Positions 18,044-27,210 of a stretch of DNA of 64,000 nt are shown here, piece after piece. The notes below the pieces were generated by a model. The model was not told where the DNA came from. It saw only the letters and a list, made by a program, of their open reading frames with translations, and did not search any database. The DNA is from CAJQQK01 sp963696075. Its GTDB lineage: Bacteria > Pseudomonadota > Alphaproteobacteria > Rhizobiales > Hyphomicrobiaceae. How positions within the stretch are numbered: the stretch's first letter is position 1; the number at the start of each line of letters is the position of its first letter. The translations under genes were made by a program, and so were the position numbers. Where the stretch lies: assembly GCA_963696075.1 (NCBI GenBank), contig CAVOJD010000006.1, positions 930,001 to 994,000 on the forward strand, given 5' to 3'.

Positions 18044-18421
18044 GTGCTCCAGATTGCGACGGAAAAGGTTCAATACATCATGACCCTCGCTCGCGACTTC
18101 GACGCGAAGGTCGCGCCGTGGGAATCCAGCGAGGAACGCGAAGACGACATCGAGGCAATCCTCGAGGATAGCCCGAACGACCCCTATGCAGCCCAGCTCA
18201 AGACCTTCATCGACGAGCTCAACGTCGATGAGCAGGTCTCGCTTGTCGCGCTGATGTGGATCGGTCGTGGCACCTATGAGCCCGACGACCTCGAAGAGGC
18301 GATGTCGACCGCCCGCAGCGAGCGCGTCAACGCCACCTCCGCGTATCTCCTCGGCGTGCCACTGCTCTCTGATTATCTTGCCGACGGCCTTGAGAAGCTC
18401 GGCATCACGTACGAGGACTAG
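18044..18421 (+). CDS. DUF3775 domain protein
   Basis: Small acidic cytoplasmic protein of about 125 aa matching the alphaproteobacterial DUF3775 family by its pattern: IATEKVQYIMTLARDFDAKV near the start, LEDSPNDPYAAQLKTFIDEL, VALMWIGRGTY and YLLGVPLLSDYLADGL near the end. The GTG at 18044 is chosen because GGAG lies 8 nt upstream. The frame is open to a GTG at 18029, but that would place the ribosome binding site inside the gene. Function unknown. It is followed 53 nt later by the agmatinase-like gene. Confidence 0.85.
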   Translation: MLQIATEKVQYIMTLARDFDAKVAPWESSEEREDDIEAILEDSPNDPYAAQLKTFIDELNVDEQVSLVALMWIGRGTYEPDDLEEAMSTARSERVNATSAYLLGVPLLSDYLADGLEKLGITYED

Positions 18422-18474
18422 TCCATCGTCGCGGGGCAAGGATGGCCAGGGTGCCGGCACAACGGAGAGTGGAT

Positions 18475-19413
18475 ATGGAAACGTTTCTGGGGCTCGCGAA
18501 AGTGGACATGGGGGATGTCACACCCGGCTCGATCGTTATCCTCGGCGCGCCCGAGGCGACCCCCTACGAGGCCGGCAAGCCCAGCCATGCCGGCGGCGCG
18601 CCCTGGGCGTTGCGGGCGGCCAGCGAACGCTATGCCGGCTGGCACACGCACCACGACTTCGACACTGGCGCGCCGCTCATTCCCCCTGGCGCGACGATCG
18701 TCGATGCCGGCGACCTTGCCGGCGACCCCAAGACGCCCGCTGAGAACCGCGATGCCATCGAGGCAGCCGTCAAGACCATCCTGGCAGCCGGCGCCACGCC
18801 CCTTGTCATCGGCGGCGATGATTCCGTGCCCATCCCGGTGATGAACGCCTACCGCGACCACGGCCCGATCTGGGTCGTCCAGATCGACGCCCACATCGAT
18901 TGGCGTGATGAACGCTTCGGTGAACCGCTCGGCTGGTCGAGCCCGATGCGCCGCGCCTCCGAGATGGATTGGGTTGACGGGATCATACAACTTGGCATTC
19001 GCGGTGTCGGCAGCGCCATGCCGCAGGAAGTTGCCGTCGCCCGCGACTGGGGCGCGACACTCGTCACCGCGCGTGAAATCCACCGTCAGGGTGTCGCAGC
19101 CGCGCTTGCCGTGATCCCGGCTGGCGCCCGCGTCTTCATCACCCTCGACTGCGACGGCCTCGACCCCGCCGTCATGCCAGCCGTCGCAGCCCGCGTTCCA
19201 GGCGGCCTCAGCTATTGGCATATCATGGATATTTTCGATGGTCTTTCCGCCGCACACCCGATTGTCGGCTGCGATATCGTCGAGTTCGACCCCGATCGCG
19301 ACATCGATGGCATCGGCGCGCTGACAGGCGTTCGCCTGATCGCCACCGCGGCCGCCGCAATGGCGCGCTCGCCTGGTTAACGCGGCGCGCTGCGCATTGA
19401 TAAGGCATTGTGC
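18475..19413 (+). CDS. Agmatinase/arginase-family hydrolase with atypical first metal motif (stop at 19380)
   Basis: Ureohydrolase-fold protein; the coding sequence runs 18475-19380 (301 aa), and the annotated end here covers only untranslated sequence after the stop at 19378-19380. The ATG at 18475 has GGAG 7 nt upstream, and is preferred over an ATG at 18442. Binuclear Mn motifs two and three are intact (QIDAHIDWRDE near 137; TLDCDGLDPAVMP near 227). In motif one the usual GGDHS reads GGDDS, with Asp at about residue 116 in place of the first His ligand. Agmatinases and guanidino-acid hydrolases normally keep that His. It is either a diverged subfamily with altered metal coordination or a non-ureohydrolase. 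The neighbouring uptake systems suggest a small guanidino or ureido substrate (inference). Confidence 0.8.
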
Positions 19414-19425
19414 GGAAACGTTTCT
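19414..19425. promoter_or_regulatory. Palindrome GGAAACGTTTCT upstream of TRAP operon
   Basis: GAAACGTTTC at 19415-19424 is a perfect 10-bp palindrome with a central CG, of the type bound by LacI-family repressors. It lies about 100 nt upstream of the TAXI binding-protein start. The identical 12-mer occurs at 18477-18488, overlapping the start codon of the agmatinase-like gene. A regulatory role is inferred; no LacI-type gene is in the window. Confidence 0.4.
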
Positions 19426-19526
19426 CAGTTCCGTTGATTGCAGTCTCGGCCTGAAAAGGGCACCATCCCCCCGGCGGTCCCCCACGCGGGTGGCTGCCGT
19501 CCGTCGCCAAACTGGAGGAAGTACAT

Positions 19527-20531
19527 ATGAGATTTGGATTGAAAACACTTGCAGCAGGCCTGGTCGCGGCTGTCGCGCTGACCGGCGCGCTCGCCACGTC
19601 GAACGCGCAGGAGATGAAGTTCTGGCGCATCGGCACAGGCGGCGCCGGCGGCACCTATTTCCCGATCGGCGGCCTGATCGCCAATGCGATCTCCAACCCG
19701 CCCGGCTCGCGCCCGTGTGACAAGGGCGGCAGCTGCGGCGTGCCAGGTCTCGTCGCCATCGCCGTGTCGACGAACGCATCCGTTGCCAACGTCAACGCCA
19801 TTCACGCCGGTCAGCTTGATGCCGGTCTCGCCGGCGCCCAGAGCGTCGTGCAGGGCTACAAGGGCGAAGGCAAATTCACCGGCAACAAGAAGGACAACAT
19901 CCGCGCCATCGCCAACCTCTATCCTGAGGACATGCACCTCGTCCTGCCCAAGGGCCAGAACATCGCGAGCCTCAAGGAACTTGAAGGCAAGCGCGTCGGC
20001 GTCGCAGCCGCCGGCTCCGGCACTCAGGTTTCGGTGCGCATGATCCTGAACCACTACGGCATCAAGGCGCAGGAATTCGAACTGGGTCTCTCGCAGTCGA
20101 CCCAGCGTCTCGCCGACGGCCAGCTTGACGCCTTCTTCTATGCCGGCGGCACGCCGTTCGCAGCCCTCATCCAGCTTGGCTCGACCAAAGGCTTCGAGCT
20201 CTACAAGTTCACGGAAGAGGAGCGCAAAGCCATCAACGGTATCATTCCCTACTATCTCGAATCGGACATCCCTGCCGGCACCTATGAGAACATCACCTAC
20301 GATGTCCCGACCGTTGCCGTGAACGGCCAGCTCATCACGTCAGCCGCTCAGCCCGAAGAGCTCGTCTACGAGATCACCAAGGCGCTGTGGAACGACAACA
20401 CCCGTAAGCTGCTCGACAAGGGCCACGCCAAGGGCAAGGTGATCACCAAGGAAAACGCCCTCAAGGGCATCCTGATCCCGCTGCACCCGGGTGCCGAGAA
20501 GTTCTACAAGGAAGCCGGTCTGCTCAAATAA
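19527..20531 (+). CDS. TAXI-family TRAP transporter solute-binding protein (first system)
   Basis: Periplasmic substrate-binding protein, 334 aa. A signal peptide (RFGLKTLAAGLVAAVALTGA, cleaved near NAQ-E) is followed by the TAXI-type start FWRIGTGGAGGTYFPIGGLI and, about 100 residues on, NIRAIANLYPEDMHLV. TAXI proteins bind small carboxylates such as glutamate or other acidic amino acids. The ATG follows GGAGGAAGTACAT. It is separated from its permease by a strong terminator hairpin at 20546-20579, so it should be made in excess over the permease. Confidence 0.93.
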   Translation: MRFGLKTLAAGLVAAVALTGALATSNAQEMKFWRIGTGGAGGTYFPIGGLIANAISNPPGSRPCDKGGSCGVPGLVAIAVSTNASVANVNAIHAGQLDAGLAGAQSVVQGYKGEGKFTGNKKDNIRAIANLYPEDMHLVLPKGQNIASLKELEGKRVGVAAAGSGTQVSVRMILNHYGIKAQEFELGLSQSTQRLADGQLDAFFYAGGTPFAALIQLGSTKGFELYKFTEEERKAINGIIPYYLESDIPAGTYENITYDVPTVAVNGQLITSAAQPEELVYEITKALWNDNTRKLLDKGHAKGKVITKENALKGILIPLHPGAEKFYKEAGLLK

Positions 20532-20545
20532 CCGAGCGGCTGTTG

Positions 20546-20579
20546 TGCGACGGGGCTCCGGTCCCGTCGCAATCTTTTT
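20546..20579 (+). terminator. Rho-independent terminator/attenuator between TRAP binding protein and permease
   Basis: Perfect 9-bp stem TGCGACGGG / CCCGTCGCA with an 8-nt loop, followed by ATCTTTTT. It stands 15 nt after the binding-protein stop and 37 nt before the permease start. Partial readthrough would set a high binding-protein to permease ratio. Confidence 0.85.
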
Positions 20580-20615
20580 GCGCCTTTCCGACCATCGAAA
20601 ATAGTTTGGACCACC

Positions 20616-22721
20616 ATGGCTGAATTCGACGTCAAAGCCGCCGAGGAGCTCGAACGCAAATACGACAGCGGGCTTCAGACACGCGCCGTTTGGCCTGCAA
20701 TGGAATGGTTCGTTTATCTCTTTTCAATCGTCTTTGCTGCCTACCACTACATCACCGCCGGCATCGGTGTGCCTGTGGACTATTGGCACATGGGCTTTCA
20801 CATGTCGGGCGTCATCCTGCTGGTATTCATTCTCTATCCAGCCTTCCGCACGCCCGCGACACGCGAAAACCGCGAGGCCGCCTGGTGGCACATCGCCAAC
20901 GTGCCGCTGTGGGATTGGCTCTTCATCATTGTCGGCATCGCAGCCTCCCTCTACATCGGCGTCACCTGGTACGGCCTCGATCTTTCCTTTCTGGGCTTTG
21001 ACCTGAAACTCCCCGAACAGGTCATGCGCCAGGGCAATCCCGCACCGATCGACGTCGTCTTCGGCACCGCGCTGATCATCGTCCTCCTGGAAGCGGTGCG
21101 CCGCACCCTCGGCATCATCGTGCCGATCATCATCGCCCTGTTCACCATCTACGCCGTCTTCGGCCCCTGGATGCCGCTCCAGATCCTCCAGCACCCGGGC
21201 ATCAACTGGGCGCAGTACATCAACAACATGTACTTCCCTGCTGAAGGCATCTTCGGCGTGACCCTGTGGATCGTCTCGACCGTCGTCTTCCAGTTCGTCC
21301 TCTTCGGCGTCCTCGCGCAGCGCATGGGGCTCGGCCAGTTCTTCGTCGATATCGCAGCCGTCATCGCCGGCCGCTACACCGGCGGTCTCGCCAAGGTCAG
21401 CGTCGTCTCCTCCGCCTTCTTCGGCACCATCTCAGGCTCCTCGATCGCGAACACCGTCTCGACCGGCTCGCTGACGATCCCCAACATGAAGCGCATGGGC
21501 TATCCCGCCCACCTTGCAGGCGGCGTCGAAGCCGCCTCAAGCGCGGGCGGCCAGATCACGCCGCCGATCATGGGCGCTGCCGCCTTCGTCATGGCCGAGT
21601 TTCTCGAGGTGCCCTATACGACCGTCGTCGTTGCCGCCATCGTGCCGGCCCTGATGCACTACATCGGCGTCCTCTCGATCGTCCACTTCCAGGCCAAGCG
21701 CCTCGGACTGAAGGGCATGCCGGAAAACGAGATACCCCAGCTCTTCCGCGTCCTCGCAAGGGGCTGGCCGACGGTGCTGCCCCTGGCGGTGCTGATCTAC
21801 GTCCTTTTCTCAGGCTATTCGCCGAACATGGCCGCCTTCTGGGGCATCACCGTCGCGCTCGCCGTCGGCCTGTTCAACCCGATGCACCGCATCACCATCC
21901 GCGATATCCTCGATGCTGCCGTCCTTGGCACGAAATACGCGCTCGCCGTCGGCGCCGTGTGCGCGGCGATCGGCATCGTCGTCGGCGTCGTCAACTCGAC
22001 CGGACTCGGATTCCGTCTGGGCTTCATGGTGACGAACAGCGCGCGGACGATCGCGGAAGGTATAGTTCCGTTGATCGACTGGTTCCCACTCGCGACCTTC
22101 TCCCTCGATAGCGTCACGTTGCTGGTCTCGCTGATCCTGATCGCGATCACGTGCATTCTGATGGGCGCCGGCCTGCCGACGACCGCGCTCTACATCATGC
22201 TGGCGACCGTGGCTCAACCCGCGCTTGGCAACCTCGGCGTTCCTCCGCTCGCCTCCCACCTGTTCGTGCTCTATTACGGCGTCATCTCCGAGATCACGCC
22301 GCCGGTCTGTGCGTCGGCCTATGCCGCGGCAGGCATCGCGAATGCCAATCCCTTCCGCACCGGCGTCTCCGCCTTCACTCTCGGCATCGCCAAGCTGCTC
22401 GTGCCGATGGTGTTCGTCTATTCGCCAGCGATGCTGATCGTGATCGAGGACCACTTCACGTGGGCTGCCTTCATCTCGACGACGGTAAGCTGCGCCATCG
22501 GTGTCTTCATGCTCGCAACGACCGTCGCCGGTTATTTCCTGGCGCCGATGCCAGGCGTCGCGCGCGCGGCCATGGCGCTTGCCGGCATCCTCCTCGTCGC
22601 CCCGGGCATGACCAGTGACATCTACGCAGCCGTCATTGCAGCCCCCGTCGTCATCCAGCAGATTTTCGCCGCCCGCCGCGAAAAAGCAGCCGCCGCGGTG
22701 TCGGAAAAGGTCGAGGCATGA
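20616..22721 (+). CDS. TRAP transporter fused 4TM-12TM permease (first system)
   Basis: Fused DctQ-DctM type permease, 701 aa, inner membrane, secondary transport driven by an ion gradient. The N-terminal part carries the small-subunit helices (MEWFVYLFSIVFAAYHYITA; LWDWLFIIVGIAASLYIG). The large subunit follows with SAFFGTISGSSIANTVSTGS, then EAASSAGGQITPPIMGAAAF near 308 and ASHLFVLYYGVISEITPPVC near 545, all typical of the TAXI-associated fused permeases. It partners the 19527 binding protein. The downstream dadA-like gene starts 3 nt after its stop. Confidence 0.93.
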   Translation: MAEFDVKAAEELERKYDSGLQTRAVWPAMEWFVYLFSIVFAAYHYITAGIGVPVDYWHMGFHMSGVILLVFILYPAFRTPATRENREAAWWHIANVPLWDWLFIIVGIAASLYIGVTWYGLDLSFLGFDLKLPEQVMRQGNPAPIDVVFGTALIIVLLEAVRRTLGIIVPIIIALFTIYAVFGPWMPLQILQHPGINWAQYINNMYFPAEGIFGVTLWIVSTVVFQFVLFGVLAQRMGLGQFFVDIAAVIAGRYTGGLAKVSVVSSAFFGTISGSSIANTVSTGSLTIPNMKRMGYPAHLAGGVEAASSAGGQITPPIMGAAAFVMAEFLEVPYTTVVVAAIVPALMHYIGVLSIVHFQAKRLGLKGMPENEIPQLFRVLARGWPTVLPLAVLIYVLFSGYSPNMAAFWGITVALAVGLFNPMHRITIRDILDAAVLGTKYALAVGAVCAAIGIVVGVVNSTGLGFRLGFMVTNSARTIAEGIVPLIDWFPLATFSLDSVTLLVSLILIAITCILMGAGLPTTALYIMLATVAQPALGNLGVPPLASHLFVLYYGVISEITPPVCASAYAAAGIANANPFRTGVSAFTLGIAKLLVPMVFVYSPAMLIVIEDHFTWAAFISTTVSCAIGVFMLATTVAGYFLAPMPGVARAAMALAGILLVAPGMTSDIYAAVIAAPVVIQQIFAARREKAAAAVSEKVEA

Positions 22722-22724
22722 GCC

Positions 22725-23966
22725 ATGGAAAAGAAAAAAGTCACGATCATTGGTTCGGGCGCAGTCGGCATCTCGAGCGCGCTCGCCCTTCTCGAGCTCG
22801 GCCATGACGTCGAACTGATTGACCGCGATCCCCCCGCCTCCGGTGCAAGCCACGGCAACGCCGGCGTCGTCTCGCCCTGGACCTGCGTGCCCCAGTCGAT
22901 GCCGGGCTTGTGGAAGCAGGTGCCGAAATGGCTGATGGACCCGGAAGGCCCGCTTGTCGTGCGCTGGTCCTACCTGCCAAAGTTCGCGCCCTGGGCGATC
23001 CGCTTCCTGCGCGCCGGTGACCCCGCCCGCCTGCCCGCCGTCGCCGATGCGATGATGGCGTTGAACCGCCCCAACCTCGACCTCTATCGCCATCACCTCG
23101 CCGGCACCGGCAAGGAAGACCTCATTCGCGATTCCTATTACGTCCACGTCTACCGCAAGAAGTCCTCGATCAACCTCGATGATCTCGGCTGGCGCTTGCG
23201 CCGCGAGCGCGGCGTACCCCTCGAAGTCGTCGCGGGCAGCGACCTGCGCGCTCTCGAACCGGCGCTCTCGCCCGACTACGAGGCAGCCGTCGTCATCAAG
23301 GACCAGGGCCGCTCGCTCGATCCCGGCGCAGTCGGCAAGGCGCTTGCGGAAAAGGCGATGTCGATGGGCGCGACGTTCAAGCAAACCGGCGTGCGCGGTC
23401 TCAGCCCCAGCCCCGAAGGTGGCTGGACAATCGAGACCGACGAAGGGCCCCTCGAACGCGCCGTTGTCGTCGTGGCCGCCGGCGTGTGGTCGGCCCGCCT
23501 CCTGAAGCCGTTGGGATTCAACGTGCCGCTCGAAGCCGAACGCGGTTATCACATGGTCCTCAAGAACCCCGGCGTCGAGGTCAATCACTCGATCATGGAC
23601 ACGGAGAAGAAATTCGTCGCGAGTTCGATGGCAGCCGGTGTGCGCTGCGCCGGCACGGCCGAATTCGCCGGCATCGATGCGCCGCCTGATTATGCGCGCG
23701 CTGAAGTGTTCAAGCGCCACGCCAAGGCGCTGTTCCCGGACATCAACGTCGATGACGGCGAACCGTGGATGGGCCGCCGCCCCTCATTCCCCGACAGCCT
23801 GCCAGCGATCGGTGAAGTGCCCGGACACGACAACCTGTTCGTTGCTTTCGGCCATTCCCACTACGGCTTCGGCATGGCGCCCCAGACCGGACGCATCGTC
23901 GCAAGCCTCGTCAACGGGACGCCGCCCAACGTCGACCTGGCGCCCTATCGGCTCGACCGCTTCTGA
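22725..23966 (+). CDS. dadA: FAD-dependent D-amino-acid dehydrogenase (DadA-like)
   Basis: DAO-family flavoenzyme, 413 aa, oxidising an amino acid or imino acid. FAD-binding motif VTIIGSGAVGISSALALLEL at residues 5-24 with the acidic ELIDRD end. The C-terminus HSHYGFGMAPQTGRIVASLV is the DadA-type FAD/substrate motif. The start codon follows directly on the TRAP permease stop, so transport and oxidation of the same compound are probable. D-amino acids released from D-hydantoin derivatives are an attractive substrate (inference). Glycine- or sarcosine-oxidase-like activity is an alternative. Confidence 0.88.
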   Translation: MEKKKVTIIGSGAVGISSALALLELGHDVELIDRDPPASGASHGNAGVVSPWTCVPQSMPGLWKQVPKWLMDPEGPLVVRWSYLPKFAPWAIRFLRAGDPARLPAVADAMMALNRPNLDLYRHHLAGTGKEDLIRDSYYVHVYRKKSSINLDDLGWRLRRERGVPLEVVAGSDLRALEPALSPDYEAAVVIKDQGRSLDPGAVGKALAEKAMSMGATFKQTGVRGLSPSPEGGWTIETDEGPLERAVVVVAAGVWSARLLKPLGFNVPLEAERGYHMVLKNPGVEVNHSIMDTEKKFVASSMAAGVRCAGTAEFAGIDAPPDYARAEVFKRHAKALFPDINVDDGEPWMGRRPSFPDSLPAIGEVPGHDNLFVAFGHSHYGFGMAPQTGRIVASLVNGTPPNVDLAPYRLDRF

Positions 23967-24010
23967 TTAGCCACGGGACGACTTGAGTTCCCTTGATCCC
24001 GTCACCCGAA

Positions 24011-24035
24011 AATGATCGCTGATGCCGCGATCATT
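24011..24035. terminator. Hairpin between convergent dadA-like and tctA genes
   Basis: Perfect 9-bp stem AATGATCGC / GCGATCATT with a 7-nt loop, overlapping the tctA stop codon. On the minus strand the stem is followed by TTTT-like sequence, so it could serve tctA. No T-tract follows on the plus strand. Confidence 0.55.
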
Positions 24036-25542
24036 CACCTTCCGCCGTCGCCTCGAGGTCCTTGGAACCACGCCAACGCCTGATCATCGCGCCAAGAGCA
24101 GGCCCTCCCAGGCTCAGCACCGTCAAGGCAAAGAAGACCAGGACGATTGGACGCTCAAGCATCGAGATGAGGGAGTTGTCGTGGATGATCATCGCCTGCG
24201 AGAAGCTCTCCTCGACGATCTTGCCGAGTATGAGCCCCATGATCAGCGGTGCCGGGGCAAACCCGTGGCGCAACATGAAGAAGCCGACAAGCCCTGCGAT
24301 CAGCATCACCCAGACATCGAAGAACGATGAGGCCGATGCATAGGCGCCGATCATCGAGAACACGAACACGGCCGGCCACAGGAACGTGCGTGGAATGAGC
24401 GTAATCTGCGCGAAGACCCGCGCACCGAAGAAGCCGATCACGAGGAACGCGAGGTTTGCAATCAGCATCGCCCCGAAGATCGCATAGAGGAATTCCGGTG
24501 TCTCGTTGAGCAGATGCGGACCCGGCTTGAGGCCGTGCATGACGAGAGCGGCCAGGATCAGCGCCGTTGACGCGCTACCGGGAATGCCAAGCGCAAGCGT
24601 CGGCACCATCGCGCCACCCGTTGCCGCGTTGTTGGCGGCTTCCGGCCCGGCAATGCCTTCCGGGATGCCCGTGCCGAATTCTTCCTTCCGCTTCGACCAT
24701 CTCTTGGCCTCGTTGTAGCCCATGATCGCGGCCACGGTCGCGCCTTCGGCCGGCAGAATGCCGATGAACGTGCCAATGCCGGACGACCTGATGATCGTCC
24801 AGAAGATGCGTTTGATGTCTGCCAGGCTCGGCAGGCGCATGACGTCGGCGCGAATACGGTCCACAGCTTGGTGCACCGTTGCCGATTGGTTGAGCAGTTC
24901 TGCAACCGCAAAAAGCCCGATCAGAACCGGCACGAAGCCGATCCCTTCGCTGAGCTCCGGGATGTCGAACGTGAACCGATCGATCCCCGTCGTCAGATGA
25001 ACGCCGACAGTGGCAAGCAACACCCCGACCGCGCCGGCAATCAGGTTGCGCAGAGACGACCGGCCCGAGATCGACGCCAGCATCGAGAGCGCGAAGATGG
25101 CCAGTGCGAAATATTCAGCCGGCGTAAAGCTGAGCGCGATATTGGCCAGCAGCGGTGCCGCGAACAGGAAGATGATGAGCGATATGATCCCGCCGACAAC
25201 ACTGGAGAATGCCGCAATGCCGAGCGCGCGGCCCGCCTCGCCGCGCTTTGCCATCGGATATCCGTCAAGCGCAGTCGCAGCAGCCGGTGGCGCCCCGGGC
25301 GCATTGATCAGGATCGCTGTGATCGAGCCCCCGAATGTGCCGGCGCAATAGAGCGCGGCCATCATCGACACGGCCGCAACCGGGCTCAGTCCGATCGTGA
25401 AGGGAATGAGCAGTGCAATCGCCATCGGCGACGACAAGCCGGGTAGCGCGCCAACGAGGACGCCGATCAGCACGCCGGCAATGATCAACCCGATATTGTA
25501 GGGATCGGCAATAAGCCCGAGACCTTGGACGACCGCATCCAT
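24031..25542 (-). CDS. tctA: Tripartite tricarboxylate transporter large permease TctA
   Basis: Large membrane subunit of a TTT-family transporter, 503 aa with about 12 helices. Family motifs: GALPGLSSPMAIALLIPFTI, GGSITAILINAPGAPPAAAT (first conserved loop), GFVPVLIGLFAVAELLNQ, and the second GGAMVPTLALGIPGSASTAL. It takes up carboxylates together with TctB and a Bug-type binding protein. It is the last gene of tctC-tctB-tctA on the minus strand, 30 nt after tctB. Confidence 0.94.
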   Translation of the reverse strand: MDAVVQGLGLIADPYNIGLIIAGVLIGVLVGALPGLSSPMAIALLIPFTIGLSPVAAVSMMAALYCAGTFGGSITAILINAPGAPPAAATALDGYPMAKRGEAGRALGIAAFSSVVGGIISLIIFLFAAPLLANIALSFTPAEYFALAIFALSMLASISGRSSLRNLIAGAVGVLLATVGVHLTTGIDRFTFDIPELSEGIGFVPVLIGLFAVAELLNQSATVHQAVDRIRADVMRLPSLADIKRIFWTIIRSSGIGTFIGILPAEGATVAAIMGYNEAKRWSKRKEEFGTGIPEGIAGPEAANNAATGGAMVPTLALGIPGSASTALILAALVMHGLKPGPHLLNETPEFLYAIFGAMLIANLAFLVIGFFGARVFAQITLIPRTFLWPAVFVFSMIGAYASASSFFDVWVMLIAGLVGFFMLRHGFAPAPLIMGLILGKIVEESFSQAMIIHDNSLISMLERPIVLVFFALTVLSLGGPALGAMIRRWRGSKDLEATAEGE

Positions 25543-25572
25543 GTGAAGAATTCCTGGGACTGATTGCGTGCT

Positions 25573-26103
25573 TTAGAAGAATTTGATGCCGAAGACGCCC
25601 GGCTCGAAGTGCACCTTCAAGAGGATCTCGAAGACGTAGGCGACTGCGGCGGAGAAGATCACGGCGAAGATCCCGACCGCCACCAGCCGGCGCTCACCCC
25701 ACAAGATAGGCATGATGAGAGAGGCGAGAAAGATCGTGAGGAGTGTGCCGAGATAGGGGGCTGCCGCGACGATGACGATCAAAAAAGCCATCGTTGCCCA
25801 AGTGATTGTCTGGATCGTCTCGCCGCGCGTCTTCTCGATCTTGGGCCAACGCGACGGCTCCATGCGGTGCTCGATCGGCAACAGCAGCGACAAAAGCCCG
25901 ATGACGATCAGGAGTGATTGCGGGAAGTCCGAGGGCAATACATTCTGCCCCAACAACAGCGAAGGCTCCTCGAACGTTGTCGTGACGTAATAGAGGGTGG
26001 CACAGACTGCAATAATTGCGCCGGCAAGTATGAGATCAACGAAATCAAGAAGGCCGCGCGACTTGGCAGCGCCCTGCGACCGCTCACCCGAACCATTTGT
26101 CAT
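25573..26103 (-). CDS. tctB: Tripartite tricarboxylate transporter small permease TctB
   Basis: Small membrane subunit, about 176 aa with four predicted helices: DLILAGAIIAVCATLYYV, LLIVIGLLSLLLPI, IQTITWATMAFLIVIVAAAP and the AVGIFAVIFSAAVAYVFEIL end. The ATG at 26103 is chosen because GGAAGG sits 8 nt upstream. The open frame continues to 26136. It lies between tctC and tctA, separated from tctC by a very stable hairpin (26163-26189). Confidence 0.85.
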   Translation of the reverse strand: MTNGSGERSQGAAKSRGLLDFVDLILAGAIIAVCATLYYVTTTFEEPSLLLGQNVLPSDFPQSLLIVIGLLSLLLPIEHRMEPSRWPKIEKTRGETIQTITWATMAFLIVIVAAAPYLGTLLTIFLASLIMPILWGERRLVAVGIFAVIFSAAVAYVFEILLKVHFEPGVFGIKFF

Positions 26104-26162
26104 CGAAAAAGCCTTCCACGTGGACCCTGGCACCAAGGGGCGACCGGACCCGGTCGACCCGT

Positions 26163-26189
26163 ACCCCGGCCGGTGGCACCGGCCGGGGT
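26163..26189 (-). terminator. Stable intercistronic hairpin between tctC and tctB
   Basis: Perfect 12-bp stem ACCCCGGCCGGT / ACCGGCCGGGGT with a 3-nt loop, in the 138-nt gap between the binding-protein and small-permease genes. There is no T-run, so it probably protects the 3' end of the tctC message or slows polymerase rather than acting as a classical terminator. Confidence 0.6.
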
Positions 26190-26241
26190 GTCTTGTGGTG
26201 AACTGCCGCCGGCCGTTTTCCGGCAGGCCGCGGTCTGCGTC

Positions 26242-27210
26242 TTACTGCTTCTTGATGCCGAGTTCGCCGAGCGCCGTCTTGGCCTTCTCGTATTCCTCGC
26301 GAATCTGCGCCGTCCACTCTTCGCTGCCTGCAATGCTGTCCTCGGCATTGAGGCCGGCGCTCTTGAGGTAGTTTGCGAACGTGTCGTGCTTCATCGCCTT
26401 GACGAGCGCATCTGAGAGCTTCTTGACGACTTCCGGCGGCGTGCCCTTGCGCACGGCATAACCACGTGTGGTCGACGTCTTGGTGTTATATCCAAGCTCG
26501 ATCGCCGTCGGCACGTCCGGGAAATCCTTGAGGCGCTTGGCCGAGAGCACCGCGAGCGGGCGCAACTGGCCGTCGGCAATCTGCGCTTGGGCTTCACTGA
26601 CGTTGGGCAGCGTCGCGACGATCGCACCCGACATCAGGTTTTGCACCATCTGCATGCCCGAGCCGAACGCGACGGGCTTGTATTGGATGCCGGCTTCCTT
26701 GGCGAACAACGCCAGTCCGACATGTTCCGTGCCGCCGATCTGAGCGACCCCCCAATTGAGAGGCTTTTCTTTCGAGGCATCCACAAGCTCCTTGAGGGTC
26801 TTGTAGGGGCTGTCGGCGTTGACCGCGATGAATGTCGGATCGTCCATGGCGCGCGCGACGCCGACAAGGTCGTCGATCTTCATGTCGGACTTGCCCTGTG
26901 CGATCGTATAGAGATGCGTTTGGGTGAGCGCGATGAGTGTGTGGCCGTCGGCTGGCTTCGAGAGCACGTAGTTCTGGGCTTTCTGCCCGGAACCGCCACG
27001 CTTGGAGACAACCGTCATATCCTGACCGAGAATCCGGCGCGACCGGATCATCATCATCCGTGCCGTGGTGTCGGTCCCGCCGCCGTATTTGGCGTGGATC
27101 ACGATCTCGATCGGCTTCGATGGAAATTCGTCTGCCGCAATTGCGATGCCCGTCAACGCGACCGACGTCACGATTGCCGCGCTGGCAACAAGTATTGACC
27201 GTCGTTTCAT
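26242..27210 (-). CDS. tctC: Bug-family (TctC) tripartite transporter substrate-binding protein
   Basis: Periplasmic binding protein, 322 aa. The signal peptide is MKRRSILVASAAIVTSVALT with cleavage near AIA-A. The mature part opens EFPSKPIEIVIHAKYGGGTD, the Bug-family ligand loop. VVSKRGGSGQKAQNYVLSKP and NVSEAQAQIADGQLRPLAVL are typical. It is the first gene of the tct unit. The ligand is probably a carboxylate; identity unknown. Confidence 0.93.
   Translation of the reverse strand: MKRRSILVASAAIVTSVALTGIAIAADEFPSKPIEIVIHAKYGGGTDTTARMMMIRSRRILGQDMTVVSKRGGSGQKAQNYVLSKPADGHTLIALTQTHLYTIAQGKSDMKIDDLVGVARAMDDPTFIAVNADSPYKTLKELVDASKEKPLNWGVAQIGGTEHVGLALFAKEAGIQYKPVAFGSGMQMVQNLMSGAIVATLPNVSEAQAQIADGQLRPLAVLSAKRLKDFPDVPTAIELGYNTKTSTTRGYAVRKGTPPEVVKKLSDALVKAMKHDTFANYLKSAGLNAEDSIAGSEEWTAQIREEYEKAKTALGELGIKKQ

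Noticed and set aside
21810..23720. Long minus-strand open frame across TRAP permease and dadA-like genes
   Set aside because: It spans two clear plus-strand genes; its composition (His, Arg, Asp, Gly) is typical of antisense shadows.
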